Assembly (NCBI GenBank): GCA_022826925.1
Contig: JAJDTX010000123.1
Span: 1-62,793, forward strand
DNA: 62,793 bases
Origin: Bryobacterales bacterium
GTDB lineage: Bacteria; Acidobacteriota; Terriglobia; Bryobacterales; UBA6623
Direction: 5' to 3'
In this document: piece by piece, positions 35,129 through 48,706 of the stretch
How the letters are laid out: each line of letters opens with the position of its first letter
Position numbering within the stretch: the stretch's first letter is position 1
Translations under genes and position numbers: made by a program
The notes under the pieces: model-generated
Databases searched by the model: none
Told to the model about the DNA's origin: nothing
What the model saw: the letters and a program-made list of their open reading frames with translations, nothing else

Positions 35129-35995
35129 CTACTGCGGCAGGGAAGAGCCACCGACAATGAGCGTGATTGCGAGGAGCGCGCAGGCGACACCGGTAACCTG
35201 CAAGCCATTGAGGCGCTCGCCCAGCACACCCCGCGCGAGGATCACCGTGCTCGCGGGGTACAACGATGACAGGGTTACGGCGATGCTGAGCGGCCCGTAA
35301 CGGGTGGCCAGTAGGTACAACGCACTAGCGGCTACGTCGAAGGCGCCCGTAGCCATGGCCATCCTGCCGACTGGCGCCGCCATCCGCAGCGGCCGGCCGC
35401 TGACTAGAGCCGCAGCCCCCAACACCAGCACCGCGACCACTCGAACCGCCAGGAGAGGCCACATCCCTGCCCGGGCGTCTGTTTCGGCCAGGGCGAGAAA
35501 AAACAGGCCGATCGCAACGCCCGAAGCGAGCGCTAGCCCGACACCCGGCGGAATCGCTCGGGTCGGCGCCGGCTCGGATGCGGCCTCCGCCTCCTGCTGG
35601 CCGACCAGCACGATGGCCACAATCGCGAGCCCGAAACCGAGTATCGTCACAAGCGTGAGCTGTTCACCTCGCCACAGGTCGGTGACGACGGGAATCATCA
35701 CGGCGCACACGGCCGTCGTCGGAGCCACGACCGCCATTCTTCCCACTGCCAGTGCCTGATATAGCAGCGGAAGTGCGACACTGACGGCCAGCCCGGCCAC
35801 GCCGCCCCAGACTAGATCGCTCCTTGTCGCGGTGGCCTCAGGCAGCACCGGCAGCATGAGGACCAGCAGCACCAAGGCGATGCACTGCGACCTCACGACG
35901 ACAGCGAGGGCGTGCGTCCGTCGCGAGGCAAGGCCGCCAAGGAAGTCGGCGGTGCCGTACAGCACAGCTGAACAAAGCGCGAGCAGGTAGGCCAT
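35129..35995 (-). CDS. EamA/DMT-family membrane transporter
   Basis: 288 residues from the ATG at 35995 (a longer frame to 36079 adds a hydrophilic tail and is rejected). Ten hydrophobic helices are arranged as two EamA repeats: the first from AYLLALCSAVLYGTADFLGG, the second after a charged loop (about 150-160, EAEAASEPAPT). The end ...LLAITLIVGG is typical. Drug/metabolite transporters export amino acids, sugars or nucleobases; the substrate cannot be told. It is convergent with the ketopantoate-reductase-like gene. Confidence 0.85.
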   Translation of the reverse strand: MAYLLALCSAVLYGTADFLGGLASRRTHALAVVVRSQCIALVLLVLMLPVLPEATATRSDLVWGGVAGLAVSVALPLLYQALAVGRMAVVAPTTAVCAVMIPVVTDLWRGEQLTLVTILGFGLAIVAIVLVGQQEAEAASEPAPTRAIPPGVGLALASGVAIGLFFLALAETDARAGMWPLLAVRVVAVLVLGAAALVSGRPLRMAAPVGRMAMATGAFDVAASALYLLATRYGPLSIAVTLSSLYPASTVILARGVLGERLNGLQVTGVACALLAITLIVGGSSLPQ

Positions 35996-36325
35996 GGGAG
36001 AGTCTGATGTCGGGCCTGGACGCCCTACCCCCCAGATCGAGGTGCAGGAACGTCCGCAGCGGGTTGAGTGTCGGGCCACACGAAATAATCGCAGGGGCTA
36101 GCTGGTGCTAGGCCGGATGCCTCGACAGAGAAAGGCATAGTGGCGAGATAGCGTGAGCTGATGAGGTTGCCGCTGCCTGTTCAGTAGTCCGGTTGCCAGC
36201 ATCGCTTCGCCGGCGGGCACACTCTGCGCAAGGAGGTGCGCTGGCGGGCCCTACGGAGCTGAATGAGGAGGAGCGCATCGCTGAGCCGCCGTGGGAGGCT
36301 TCTACCGCTGATCGCACCCAAGGGT
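35996..36325. other. Intergenic region, nothing recognised
   Basis: About 330 bases between the transporter start and the flavodoxin stop. No credible gene, tRNA or strong terminator is seen; short frames lack start signals. Confidence 0.35.
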
Positions 36326-36898
36326 TCATTCCTTGAGCCGGCGCGCGACTTCAGCTAGGCGTGCGCCAAGTTCGCGAGCTTCCTCGATCTCGTGCTCTCC
36401 GACCCCTTTCTCGTGCTCGGGAATGCCCGTGGTAGCCGAGGCTCCCAGTCCGCCGTGCGGCGTGACCAGCACCATGCCGTACTGCAGCATCCCGAGGGCC
36501 ATGCTGAGCATCGTGAATTCCTTGCCGTTCGATGGCGCACCGCCCGTGGCGAAGACTGCGCAGGCCTTGTTGGCGAGTCCCTTGCTCCGCCAGAACCCGA
36601 ATCCGTAGGCCCAGTCCACCAGGGCCTCGCGGATCGGGACCGCGACATCTCCCATGTGCACCGGTGATCCCAGCGCTACTCCGTCGGCCTGCTCCAGATC
36701 CGATTGCGTGATGTCCCCGATCTTCTTGACGACGGCCTCGGCGCCGTTGCTCCGGGCGCCCTCGGCCAGTGCGTTGGCCATTGTCTCGGTGTTGCCCGTC
36801 TGCGAATGATAGGCCACCAGCACGGCGACATCTTGGCCTGCGGCGCTAACCGCTGCGCAGCCCAGCGCAAGTGCGCAGATCAGGGTGTTGAATCTCAT
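36326..36898 (-). CDS. Exported flavodoxin-like (WrbA-type) protein
   Basis: 190 residues with an N-terminal signal peptide MRFNTLICALALGCAAVSAAG, then a flavodoxin fold. The FMN phosphate loop YHSQTGNTETMANAL is at about 30-44, with GSPVHMGDVAVP near 97, VFATGGAPSNGKEF near 137 and TPHGGLGASATTG near 162. This is the pattern of WrbA-like NAD(P)H:quinone oxidoreductases, which are normally cytoplasmic. The signal peptide implies periplasmic or membrane location, where FMN would need to be delivered. It is transcribed alone. Confidence 0.82.
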   Translation of the reverse strand: MRFNTLICALALGCAAVSAAGQDVAVLVAYHSQTGNTETMANALAEGARSNGAEAVVKKIGDITQSDLEQADGVALGSPVHMGDVAVPIREALVDWAYGFGFWRSKGLANKACAVFATGGAPSNGKEFTMLSMALGMLQYGMVLVTPHGGLGASATTGIPEHEKGVGEHEIEEARELGARLAEVARRLKE

Positions 36899-37391
36899 GG
36901 TGGATCAGCCTTGCCTCGCCGAGAGCGGGCCGTCCCAGTCTAGCCCGTCAAACAGGCAGTGCGCGGCGCGGGCCCGGGATGCGGACAGGATTGGTCGCAT
37001 GCAAGGAGCGGCGACGCAGGTGAGATGGTGCTGACGGTTCCGCGCATTCTGAAGGCGCTGAAGCTCTTTGGCGCGGCGATGTCCGCAAGTCGCGGAATCA
37101 ACGTGAGAAGGTCTTGTCGACGTAGCAGCTAAGGCGCGAAGCTTCCCCAACCGCCGATGCCGGCGAGGTCTCGAAGTGCGGTCAGCAGCTGGTTACCCGG
37201 AATTTTTTCCATGACAATCCTCACCAGGAGTAGTGTTTTTCATGGTTAATGACAGATTGAGTTCCTGCCTGCTCTCACTCGTGTAACTCTTCGACTGTGT
37301 GCTTGCCGCGCGAGGCGAGCCGCAAGCGGCAGTTGTCCAGCCACGGGATGGGGTGTTTATGTTGGCGGAGGCCCGCCGCCAGCGATGATCG
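36899..37391. other. Intergenic region, nothing recognised
   Basis: About 490 bases between the flavodoxin start and the stop of the second DUF3604 gene. I see no supported gene. An AT-richer patch around 37200-37265 (GAATTTTTTCC...TTTTTCATGG) has no clear open frame. Confidence 0.35.
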
Positions 37392-39884
37392 TCACTGCGG
37401 TCGGTAGTCCACCCAGATCGGCGATGCCCACGCCATTTGGCCGTCCTCCTGCTGCACTCTCACGTAGTAGTAGCTCTCTCCCGGAACCGCGTCTGCATCC
37501 CGGAAGCTGAACGCCGCTATCCTCTGGCCGGGGTTGGCCGAGTATACGTAGGCGTTGTCCTTGATGATTTGGATGTTGTGGATCGGTCCGGTTCCGCGCA
37601 CCGCCACCCTCACGACGGGTTTGTCTCGTGTCACGGTGACGTCGCCCATGATGGCCTCGCCGACCCTGACATCCAGCACGATGTTGTCCGTTGCCGCATA
37701 GGCGTGGCGTTGCTGCAGAGCCCGGAAGATTCCCTCTCGGGTGCGCTCTTCGGCGTAGACGGCCGCGTAGGAGATGTGCGTGGAGCGATGGTCGGACGAG
37801 GCGATGAAGCCCAGCTTGTAGCCCTTGTCCAGAGCGCTGCGGGCGAAGCCGTCCGCGTAGCGCTCGTTGGAGTTGACTCGCGGAGCGCCCGCCGCTTCGT
37901 AGCTCATGCGGCAGCCCTGGTAGATCTCGAGCAACGGTTCGAGAGCCGGGTCGTTGAAGGAGAAATCAGTGCCGCCCCCCGCCGCGATGGTGTGCGGGAT
38001 CGTGATCGCGTCTCGGCCGCGCAACTTCTCCCAAACGCGCACCTCGTCCGGCTCCCTCGGAGAGTCAGGGTTTTCGCGGTCACGCGGGACAGTCCGTCCG
38101 ATCGCCGTGGTGCCGCGTTGAAGGTTGATGACGTTGCGGTGGCCGTACGGCCATCGAATCGAGCGCTCGTATCCGAATAGCGGAGCGAACCTGTCGCGGA
38201 CATGGAACGCATCCGCCAGCTTCTGGGTCCGCCACCAGTCGTAGCCGCGCGCATCGTCTACCCCGAGCTCGCCCGCAGCTCCGTAGAAGTGGTCGGTGGA
38301 AGCGATGAAGTCGAGTTCGGCCGCGTCTAGGGCGTAGCGATACATGTCCCACAGCGTGCCGTCGAATCCGCCGTCCGAGCTGATCTCCGTGTGGCGGTGC
38401 AGGTCTCCCCAATACAGCGAGTAACGCTTCTCCCCCGCGGCGATGGTGTGGCGTCGATCGGTCCAAGCGGTGGTCGCGTACGGGCGCTCTCCAGGGGAAT
38501 CGGCCATCCGATCCAGTGCTGGAATCGAGGGCTCTTGCCGGTCGATTGGCGCCACCCGGATTTTCCCCAACGTTCTGCCCGAGTGTGAAGTGACCGGTCC
38601 GCCCGGCGACCAGCGGTCGTCGGCGGGGTATGCGACCCAAGTCCTGCCCTCTGCGCTGGTCGCTACGGCCACGCGCTGGTCGTTGCTGCCGGAACTGGCT
38701 TCCAGCATCTCAGGGGAAGACCACTTGTCCCCGCTGTACGTCATAGCGTGGACATTCCAGGCGCCCGGCCGCTCCTTCATGCCGGAGTCATCGTCGCGCG
38801 GCACCCAGCGGCGCAGGAACAGGCGGGGCGTGCCCGACGGGTCGATCGTCATCTGGGGAATCTCGTACGAGAGCGCGAACTCGTCGCTCATCGCGTCTTC
38901 GATGGAGCCGGTCGGCGTCCAGCGCTGCCCGCCCGCGAACACGGCCACGCCGATCTTCTGCGTGTAGCGCAGGCTCACCAAGCGACCGACCGAGCCTTCC
39001 ACGCTCCACGGAGCTGGCTCTCCCCAGTCGCCAGTCTTGCTTGCGCGATTCCAACTGGGCATGTCCAGAGCCCAGTTTGGCCCTTGGTCGTCCCAGGCGA
39101 TCCACGCCCGGCCGTCGCCGTCGATCGCTACGCTGGCGCGCGCCTCGAAGTCCGGCGAATCCGCGATGGGGTACTCCGGCGATAGTTCGGATCCCTCGAG
39201 CACGCGCAACATGACGTCGTAGTCCCCGTGGCGATAGCTGTCGTAAACGACGTAGAGGCGGTCTTGCTCGTCAAGCGCGGTTGCGGGCTCCCAATCGTTG
39301 GCCTCGTGGGTTGTGATGGCTATCGGGGCGGACCAGCGGCTGTCGTCGCGGGTCTTGAGGTAGACATTGGCGTCTCCGGTGCGGAAGGACTGCCACACCA
39401 AGTGGAGCTTGCCGTCCGACGCCGCTCGCAAGCTGTGATGGATGTCCGGCTGAGGATCGGACGTCAGCTGTTCCATCGGGTCCCACCGGCCGTCGTGCCA
39501 GCTTCGCGCATATACGTCGAAATTGCCGTCGGCCTGCGCTGACCAAGCGATCCAGACCCGCCCGTCAGGCTGGATCGCGATCGAAGCCTTGAGGAAGTCG
39601 CCGGCTCTGGGGCTCACGGTCACGATGTCCTGCCACTCGCCAGCGGTGCGCCGCCGAGCTCTGACTTGGTCCGCGGCTTTGCCGTCATAGGCGGTCCACG
39701 CGACCCACAGGTCGCCGCTGGGCGCGAACGCGGCTGCCGGCCAGTCCGCGTGTTCGCCAGCTTGGGAGATTTCCACCGGTTGCCCGCGGGCGGGCACGAG
39801 CGCGATTAGGCCGGCAGCAAGCATGATCGGGAGGAGGCGCACGCGGACAGTTGCCGAGAGTAGGATTCGCTTGGTTCGGGACAT
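37392..39884 (-). CDS. Exported DUF3604 protein with beta-propeller-like N-terminal half
   Basis: 830 residues from the ATG at 39884, which begins MSRTKRILLSATVRVRLLP and a signal segment ending near ARGQ; the longer frame upstream is spurious. Residues about 45-480 contain repeats such as GDLWVAWTAYDG, GRVWIAWSAQADG, GKLHLVWQSFRTG, RLYVVYDSYRHG and GRAWIAWDDQG, typical of BNR/propeller blades. The DUF3604 domain starts near 530 with LYWGDLHRHTEISSDG and continues with DFIASTDHFYG, FGYERS and GFIASSDHRSTH. It is a paralogue of the 5253-8045 protein with the same domain order. PHP-like histidines and aspartates suggest a metal hydrolase; the substrate is unknown. Confidence 0.8.
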   Translation of the reverse strand: MSRTKRILLSATVRVRLLPIMLAAGLIALVPARGQPVEISQAGEHADWPAAAFAPSGDLWVAWTAYDGKAADQVRARRRTAGEWQDIVTVSPRAGDFLKASIAIQPDGRVWIAWSAQADGNFDVYARSWHDGRWDPMEQLTSDPQPDIHHSLRAASDGKLHLVWQSFRTGDANVYLKTRDDSRWSAPIAITTHEANDWEPATALDEQDRLYVVYDSYRHGDYDVMLRVLEGSELSPEYPIADSPDFEARASVAIDGDGRAWIAWDDQGPNWALDMPSWNRASKTGDWGEPAPWSVEGSVGRLVSLRYTQKIGVAVFAGGQRWTPTGSIEDAMSDEFALSYEIPQMTIDPSGTPRLFLRRWVPRDDDSGMKERPGAWNVHAMTYSGDKWSSPEMLEASSGSNDQRVAVATSAEGRTWVAYPADDRWSPGGPVTSHSGRTLGKIRVAPIDRQEPSIPALDRMADSPGERPYATTAWTDRRHTIAAGEKRYSLYWGDLHRHTEISSDGGFDGTLWDMYRYALDAAELDFIASTDHFYGAAGELGVDDARGYDWWRTQKLADAFHVRDRFAPLFGYERSIRWPYGHRNVINLQRGTTAIGRTVPRDRENPDSPREPDEVRVWEKLRGRDAITIPHTIAAGGGTDFSFNDPALEPLLEIYQGCRMSYEAAGAPRVNSNERYADGFARSALDKGYKLGFIASSDHRSTHISYAAVYAEERTREGIFRALQQRHAYAATDNIVLDVRVGEAIMGDVTVTRDKPVVRVAVRGTGPIHNIQIIKDNAYVYSANPGQRIAAFSFRDADAVPGESYYYVRVQQEDGQMAWASPIWVDYRPQ

Positions 39885-40079
39885 GGAGAAATCGCTTCTT
39901 CTCACAGCATCGTACTCTGACAGGGCTGTGGCGGGCGCTGGCGCCGGCCTTGGCATCGAGGCGGCGAACGCGATCGGCCAACCGCGCCCGCACGCCGCAG
40001 GCCCCGTCAGTGGGATTGTAGGATGACGACAGGGGCACCGGCCAAGGTCCGGCCGCTGCTCGTAAGTTCTCGCAGCCCC

Positions 40080-40532
40080 ATGCGGACCTACCGGTTGCAG
40101 AGCAGCGTGATCCTGCCCGCGAAGCTGGAGGACGTGTTTCCGTTCTTCGCCGAAGCCCGCAACTTGGAATTGCTCACGCCTCCTTGGCTGAAGTTCGAAG
40201 TCCTCACGCCGTCTCCGATCCAGATGCTGCGCGGGGCCACGATCGACTACCGCCTCAAGCTGCGCGGCGTGCCGCTTCGCTGGCAGAGCGAGATCACCTG
40301 CTGGGAGCCTCCATCGCGATTCGTGGACGAGCAGCGGCGCGGCCCCTATCGCCTTTGGAAGCACGAGCATCTCTTCACCGCCGATGGCCCCAACACAATC
40401 GCGGAGGACAGGGTTGAATATTCCGCGCCAGGCGGTTCTCTGGTCGAACGCTTCTTGGTGCGGCCCGACTTGGAGCGGGTATTCGCATACCGCAGGGCCA
40501 AGCTGGCCGAGATCTTCGGCGCGGAAGCCTGA
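40080..40532 (+). CDS. SRPBCC-fold (START/cyclase-like) protein
   Basis: 150 residues from the ATG at 40080; an earlier in-frame ATG at 40023 adds a basic extension without family similarity. The start RTYRLQSSVILPAKLEDVFPFFAEARNLELLTPPWLKFEV, with later EHLFTADGPNTIAEDRVEY and PDLERVFAYRRAKL, is the ligand-binding helix-grip family of cell-division-inhibitor/SulA-annotated or ligand-binding SRPBCC proteins. It probably binds a hydrophobic ligand; the ligand is unknown. It stands between the divergent DUF3604 gene and the oxidoreductase at 40799. Confidence 0.75.
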   Translation: MRTYRLQSSVILPAKLEDVFPFFAEARNLELLTPPWLKFEVLTPSPIQMLRGATIDYRLKLRGVPLRWQSEITCWEPPSRFVDEQRRGPYRLWKHEHLFTADGPNTIAEDRVEYSAPGGSLVERFLVRPDLERVFAYRRAKLAEIFGAEA

Positions 40533-40798
40533 CCACGACCGGTATAGGTCGCTCGTTTCGCCCAGATGTCCAGGGCCGCGAGTCCCACTGGGCCGGAATT
40601 CCGGCGGCTGCCCTCCGCCACGCATTCTATGCCGTGAATTTCTGCGTCCGCTCCGCCACCCTTGATTTCTAACGCCTATTCCGCCATCATGAGTCTCTTC
40701 CGCCGGGCTCTTAGGCGTTTATTCTGCGGCAGCCAGTTCGACGCCGCTGTTGCGTTCTTCGCTTGAACGAACTCTCGCTTGGCAGGTTTTTCGTCGCG

Positions 40799-41842
40799 AT
40801 GGAACCGGTTCGCTTGGCCGTCGTCGGTGCCGGACTGGTCGGCAGCAAGCACGCACGACTGGTTAGTTCAGAGCCGGCTTCTTCACTCGTCGGTATCTGC
40901 GACGTGGATTCCCGGCGCAAGTCGGTGGCCGAGCGCTTCGACGTCCCGTTCTACCAGGATCTTGAGGCCCTTCTAGCGGAGCGGAACCCAGAGGGGGCGA
41001 TTATCGCCACTCCCAACGGAACCCACTCCGCCGTTGCCGAGGTCTGCACTCGAAATGGCATGGACATGCTGATCGAGAAGCCGATCGCAAACAGCGTTGG
41101 CGAGGCACGGCAGATCGTTCAGTCAGCCGAAGCTGCAGGTTGCCAAGTGCTTGTGGGCCACCACCGGCGCCACAACCCGCTGATCCAAGAGGCACGCAGC
41201 ATAGTCCAGGGCGACACGCTCGGGCGCCTGGTTGCGGTCTCGATAACGTGGGCCCTGCTAAAGCCGGCCGACTGGTACGAGGTGGACTGGCGGTGTCGCC
41301 GTCCGAGCGGCGGGCCGGTCATGGTCAACCTCATTCACGAACTGGACGTCCTGCGCTTCATCTGCGGAGAGATCCGCCAAGTCTACGCGCAATCGGGCTC
41401 GTCGGCGCGGGGGCTTGAAGTCGAGGATTCCTTGAGCATCACGTTGTCCTTTGACTCTGGAGCGCTGGGTTCGATACTGGCCTCGGATGCCACGCCCTCG
41501 CCTTGGTCGTATGAGCTGACCAGCGGGGAGAACCCCTACTACTTCCACACGACTGAGAACAGCTACTACTTCCTTGGGACGCAGGCCTCGCTGGCGTTGC
41601 CCAAGATGGAACTGTGGCAGTACGCGGATCCGGCTCGAGCGGGCTGGCAGCACCCGTTAGAGCAGTCCCGGCGGAAGGTCGCCAAGGCAGATCCGCTCGT
41701 CCTGCAGCTGGAGCATTTCTGCCGGGTGGTCAGGCGCGAGGAACCGCCGTTGGTCGATGGCCGGGACGGCACCCGTTCGCTGGCGGTCGCGCTGGCCGTG
41801 CTGGAATCGATCGATCGAAAGGCTCCGGTCGAGCTAGCTTGA
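40799..41842 (+). CDS. Gfo/Idh/MocA-family oxidoreductase
   Basis: 347 residues from the ATG at 40799 (a TTG at 40763 is in frame but less likely). The Rossmann loop VVGAGLVGSKHARLV, the family EKP signature IEKPIANSVGEA near 95 and GHHRRHNPLI near 120 are present. The C-terminal domain with LIHELDVLRFICGEI supplies the conserved His of inositol-dehydrogenase-like enzymes. These act on sugars or inositols with NAD(P). It converges on the fucosidase gene (36 bases), so a carbohydrate role is plausible but unproven. Confidence 0.88.
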   Translation: MEPVRLAVVGAGLVGSKHARLVSSEPASSLVGICDVDSRRKSVAERFDVPFYQDLEALLAERNPEGAIIATPNGTHSAVAEVCTRNGMDMLIEKPIANSVGEARQIVQSAEAAGCQVLVGHHRRHNPLIQEARSIVQGDTLGRLVAVSITWALLKPADWYEVDWRCRRPSGGPVMVNLIHELDVLRFICGEIRQVYAQSGSSARGLEVEDSLSITLSFDSGALGSILASDATPSPWSYELTSGENPYYFHTTENSYYFLGTQASLALPKMELWQYADPARAGWQHPLEQSRRKVAKADPLVLQLEHFCRVVRREEPPLVDGRDGTRSLAVALAVLESIDRKAPVELA

Positions 41843-41877
41843 CGTCGGCGGTCTGCTGTCGCGCTAGGGCGCTTGCC

Positions 41878-43329
41878 CTACCCGAGTTCGATGCGCAGCG
41901 AGTGCGCGTGGTCCTCCGGCAGCGGCTCTGCCAGCGTCACCGTTAGCGTGCCGTCGGCGATGGCCGCCGCCAGCGCCTGGGATTCTCCGACTACCGTGAC
42001 ACTCGCGCTCGTGCCGCCTGCCCCCAACTCGAGCGTGACCGTGTTCGAAGTTGGCTGGCCAAGGATGATCGCGTAAACTGCGTCGCCCTTGGACGTGAAG
42101 CGCACGGGGATTCCGTCGCCCGTCTCACCCGTCGCCTTCTCCCAAGGACGAGTCCCGTAGATGGCATCGCCGTTTTTGCGCAGCCACCTGCCGAGCGTCC
42201 GCAAGCGGCTCGCCTGCAGCTCGGGGATGGTGCCGTCCGGCATAGGGCCGGCGTTGAGCAAGAGGTTGCCGTTCTTGCTCACGATGTCGGCCAGCAGGTG
42301 GATGAGCTCGGCCTCTCCGATGGTGTGCTCGGCGGTTTCGACCCGGTTGTAGCCGAACGAGTAGCCGAGCCCGCGGCAGGTCTCCCACTTGTAGTCGGTG
42401 ATCTCGTCCATCTTGGCGTACTCGGGAGTCGTGAAATCGTGGTGCCGCTGGGGCGCTCCCTCCTTGCCGATCTCGAAGCGGTTGTTGATCAGACCGTCGG
42501 GGTGGGTGTTGTAGAAGTCCGCCACGATGCGGGCGAGGTCAGCCTCTTCGGGGTACCCGATGTCATTCCACAGGATGGTCGGATCGTACTTGGCGATCAG
42601 CTCGCGCCAGTGGGCGTCGGCGTAGTCGGCGAACTGCTTCGTCTGGATGATGGTGCCCCAGACCTCTTCGACCGTGTCGACCGGTTCGGGGTTGAAGCTC
42701 CAGTCCAATCCGCCGGAGTAATAAAAGCCCATGCGCATCTGCGCGGCCTTGACCGCGGCGGTGAGCTCGCCCACGACATCGCGCTCGGTTGACCGCCGGC
42801 CCTCGGGCAGGTTCGGGTTCTCGATCTCGCTGGGCCAGAGGGTGAAGCCGTCGTGATGCTTGGTCGTCAAGACGACGTATTGCGCCCCGGCGTCCGCGAA
42901 GAGTCCGGCCATGGCACCGGGGTCCCACGCCTCGAGCGCCTCGTTGAATTGCGGCGCGAAGTCCATGTAGTCAAAGTCTTCGCCATACGTCTTGCGGTGG
43001 TGCTCCTGGGTGGGCGATCCCGCGATCCGCAGCGTGTTGAGGTACCACTCCGAATAGGGGTTGTTGGCGAACCACCGCTCCCAGTCAATCTCGCCGAGTT
43101 CGCCGATCGGGGTGGCCCAGGCGGGGATCGAATACAGCCCCCAGTGCACGAAGATGCCGAGCTTGGCGTCGTGGTACCACTGCGGCACTTGGTGAGTCCG
43201 AATGGATTCCCAATTGGGCTCGAACTGGCCTGCGGTCGCCGACTGCTGGTCCGAGCCGTTGCCGCATCCGTAGATCGCGCCGGCTCCGGCGGCCGCCATG
43301 AAGGCCCGCCGGGTAAGTCTGGATTGCAT
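41878..43329 (-). CDS. Exported alpha-L-fucosidase, GH29
   Basis: 483 residues from the ATG at 43329. The start MQSRLTRRAFMAAAGAGAIYGCG is a twin-arginine signal with a lipoprotein-like Cys. The GH29 barrel shows KLGIFVHWGLYSIPAW, TKHHDGFTLWPS and FYYSGGLDWSF, plus the nucleophile region TILWNDIGYP (Asp about 256). A C-terminal beta-sandwich follows (about 370-483, VYAIILGQPTSNTVTL). It releases terminal fucose from glycans outside the cytoplasm. Two genes encoding a DUF1501 and a PSD1 protein lie upstream on the same strand, and an oxidoreductase lies downstream convergently. Confidence 0.92.
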   Translation of the reverse strand: MQSRLTRRAFMAAAGAGAIYGCGNGSDQQSATAGQFEPNWESIRTHQVPQWYHDAKLGIFVHWGLYSIPAWATPIGELGEIDWERWFANNPYSEWYLNTLRIAGSPTQEHHRKTYGEDFDYMDFAPQFNEALEAWDPGAMAGLFADAGAQYVVLTTKHHDGFTLWPSEIENPNLPEGRRSTERDVVGELTAAVKAAQMRMGFYYSGGLDWSFNPEPVDTVEEVWGTIIQTKQFADYADAHWRELIAKYDPTILWNDIGYPEEADLARIVADFYNTHPDGLINNRFEIGKEGAPQRHHDFTTPEYAKMDEITDYKWETCRGLGYSFGYNRVETAEHTIGEAELIHLLADIVSKNGNLLLNAGPMPDGTIPELQASRLRTLGRWLRKNGDAIYGTRPWEKATGETGDGIPVRFTSKGDAVYAIILGQPTSNTVTLELGAGGTSASVTVVGESQALAAAIADGTLTVTLAEPLPEDHAHSLRIELG

Positions 43330-43380
43330 TGCGGTAGTCTCCAAATCGCGGCGTGACGCGCGGACGGTGCCTGCCAGCAG

Positions 43381-44826
<1,446 letters not shown>

Positions 44827-44833
44827 CTCCGGA

Positions 44834-48106
<3,273 letters not shown>

Positions 48107-48121
48107 CGCCTTGCCTCTCGA

Positions 48122-48519
48122 TCTAGTGTACGGTTTGCACGCCCATCCGGGCCAGCCGCTGGCGTCGAAGAGCCCCACATCGTCGGCCAAAGCAATTCTC
48201 GCCGACCATGGCACCTGCTGCTGCGACAGACCCCGCTTGGAGGCCCGCCCGCCATGCCGCCGCGCTTTGCGCGCCAGCTGGCGCTGCCCCGTGCAGCTAT
48301 ACAGCAGATACGTTTCGTCCGCCTCCACCAGCCCTTCCAGCCGCCCTGGCAACTGTCTCGCCTGCTGCAGGAAGCGATGCCGCCAGCGAAACGCGGTAGT
48401 CACTGCCACGCCCCAGCCACTTCGCTGCGCTCCTGCACGGCCGCGTGGAGTTGGGACCACTGGGCATCACTCAAGCGGTCCAAGCCCGCCAGCCAGATTT
48501 GGAAACTCAGGTTCGTCAC
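48122..48519 (-). pseudogene. Remnant of an IS1595/ISXO2-family transposase
   Basis: A GTG at 48519 opens LSFQIWLAGLDRLSDAQW and stops after 39 codons. In the adjacent frame the middle of an ISXO2-like transposase continues as VAVTTAFRWRHRFLQQ and GLVEADETYLL, then fades before the PSD1 start. The zinc-ribbon region expected between the parts is deleted, and the catalytic C-terminus is missing. It is therefore dead. It sits between the PSD1 gene and the Fic gene and marks a recombination scar. Confidence 0.75.
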
Positions 48520-48706
48520 CGGGCACCATCCTCCTGTATCTAAACGAATTATACCAAACGACGAACAAAATACATATATTTCTCCAATCGCGCCCTATAA
48601 TTAGACAGGATCGGTTGGGCACGGTTCTACGACAGTGAGATTCGATTGGTACATGCCAGTTGTATGCGGAGCCGAGTAGCGCCAGCGCAAGGAACGGCGA
48701 TCTGAC
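48520..48706 (+). promoter_or_regulatory. AT-rich promoter region of the fic gene
   Basis: About 190 bases. Positions 48535-48605 are strongly AT-rich (AACGAATTATACC, ATACATATATTTC, CCCTATAATTAGACAGG). CTATAATTAG near 48594-48603 contains a near-consensus -10. The composition contrasts with neighbouring genes and suggests acquired DNA. Confidence 0.45.

Noticed and set aside
36905..37150. 81-residue minus-strand frame upstream of the flavodoxin
   Set aside because: Cys/His/Arg-rich without pattern, no ribosome site; considered noise.
39885..40625. N-terminal extension of the second DUF3604 protein
   Set aside because: It overlaps the SRPBCC gene on the opposite strand and contains no domain; the signal peptide begins at 39884.
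48399..48401. Second candidate selenocysteine TGA, in the transposase remnant
   Set aside because: The codon follows AGAW-Q with no Cys-type motif, the family does not have Cys there, the zinc-ribbon region is deleted, and no hairpin follows at the right distance. It is a decayed gene.
48107..48460. N-terminal extension of the PSD1 protein to 48460
   Set aside because: The extra residues encode part of an ISXO2-like transposase, and a proper signal peptide starts at 48106.
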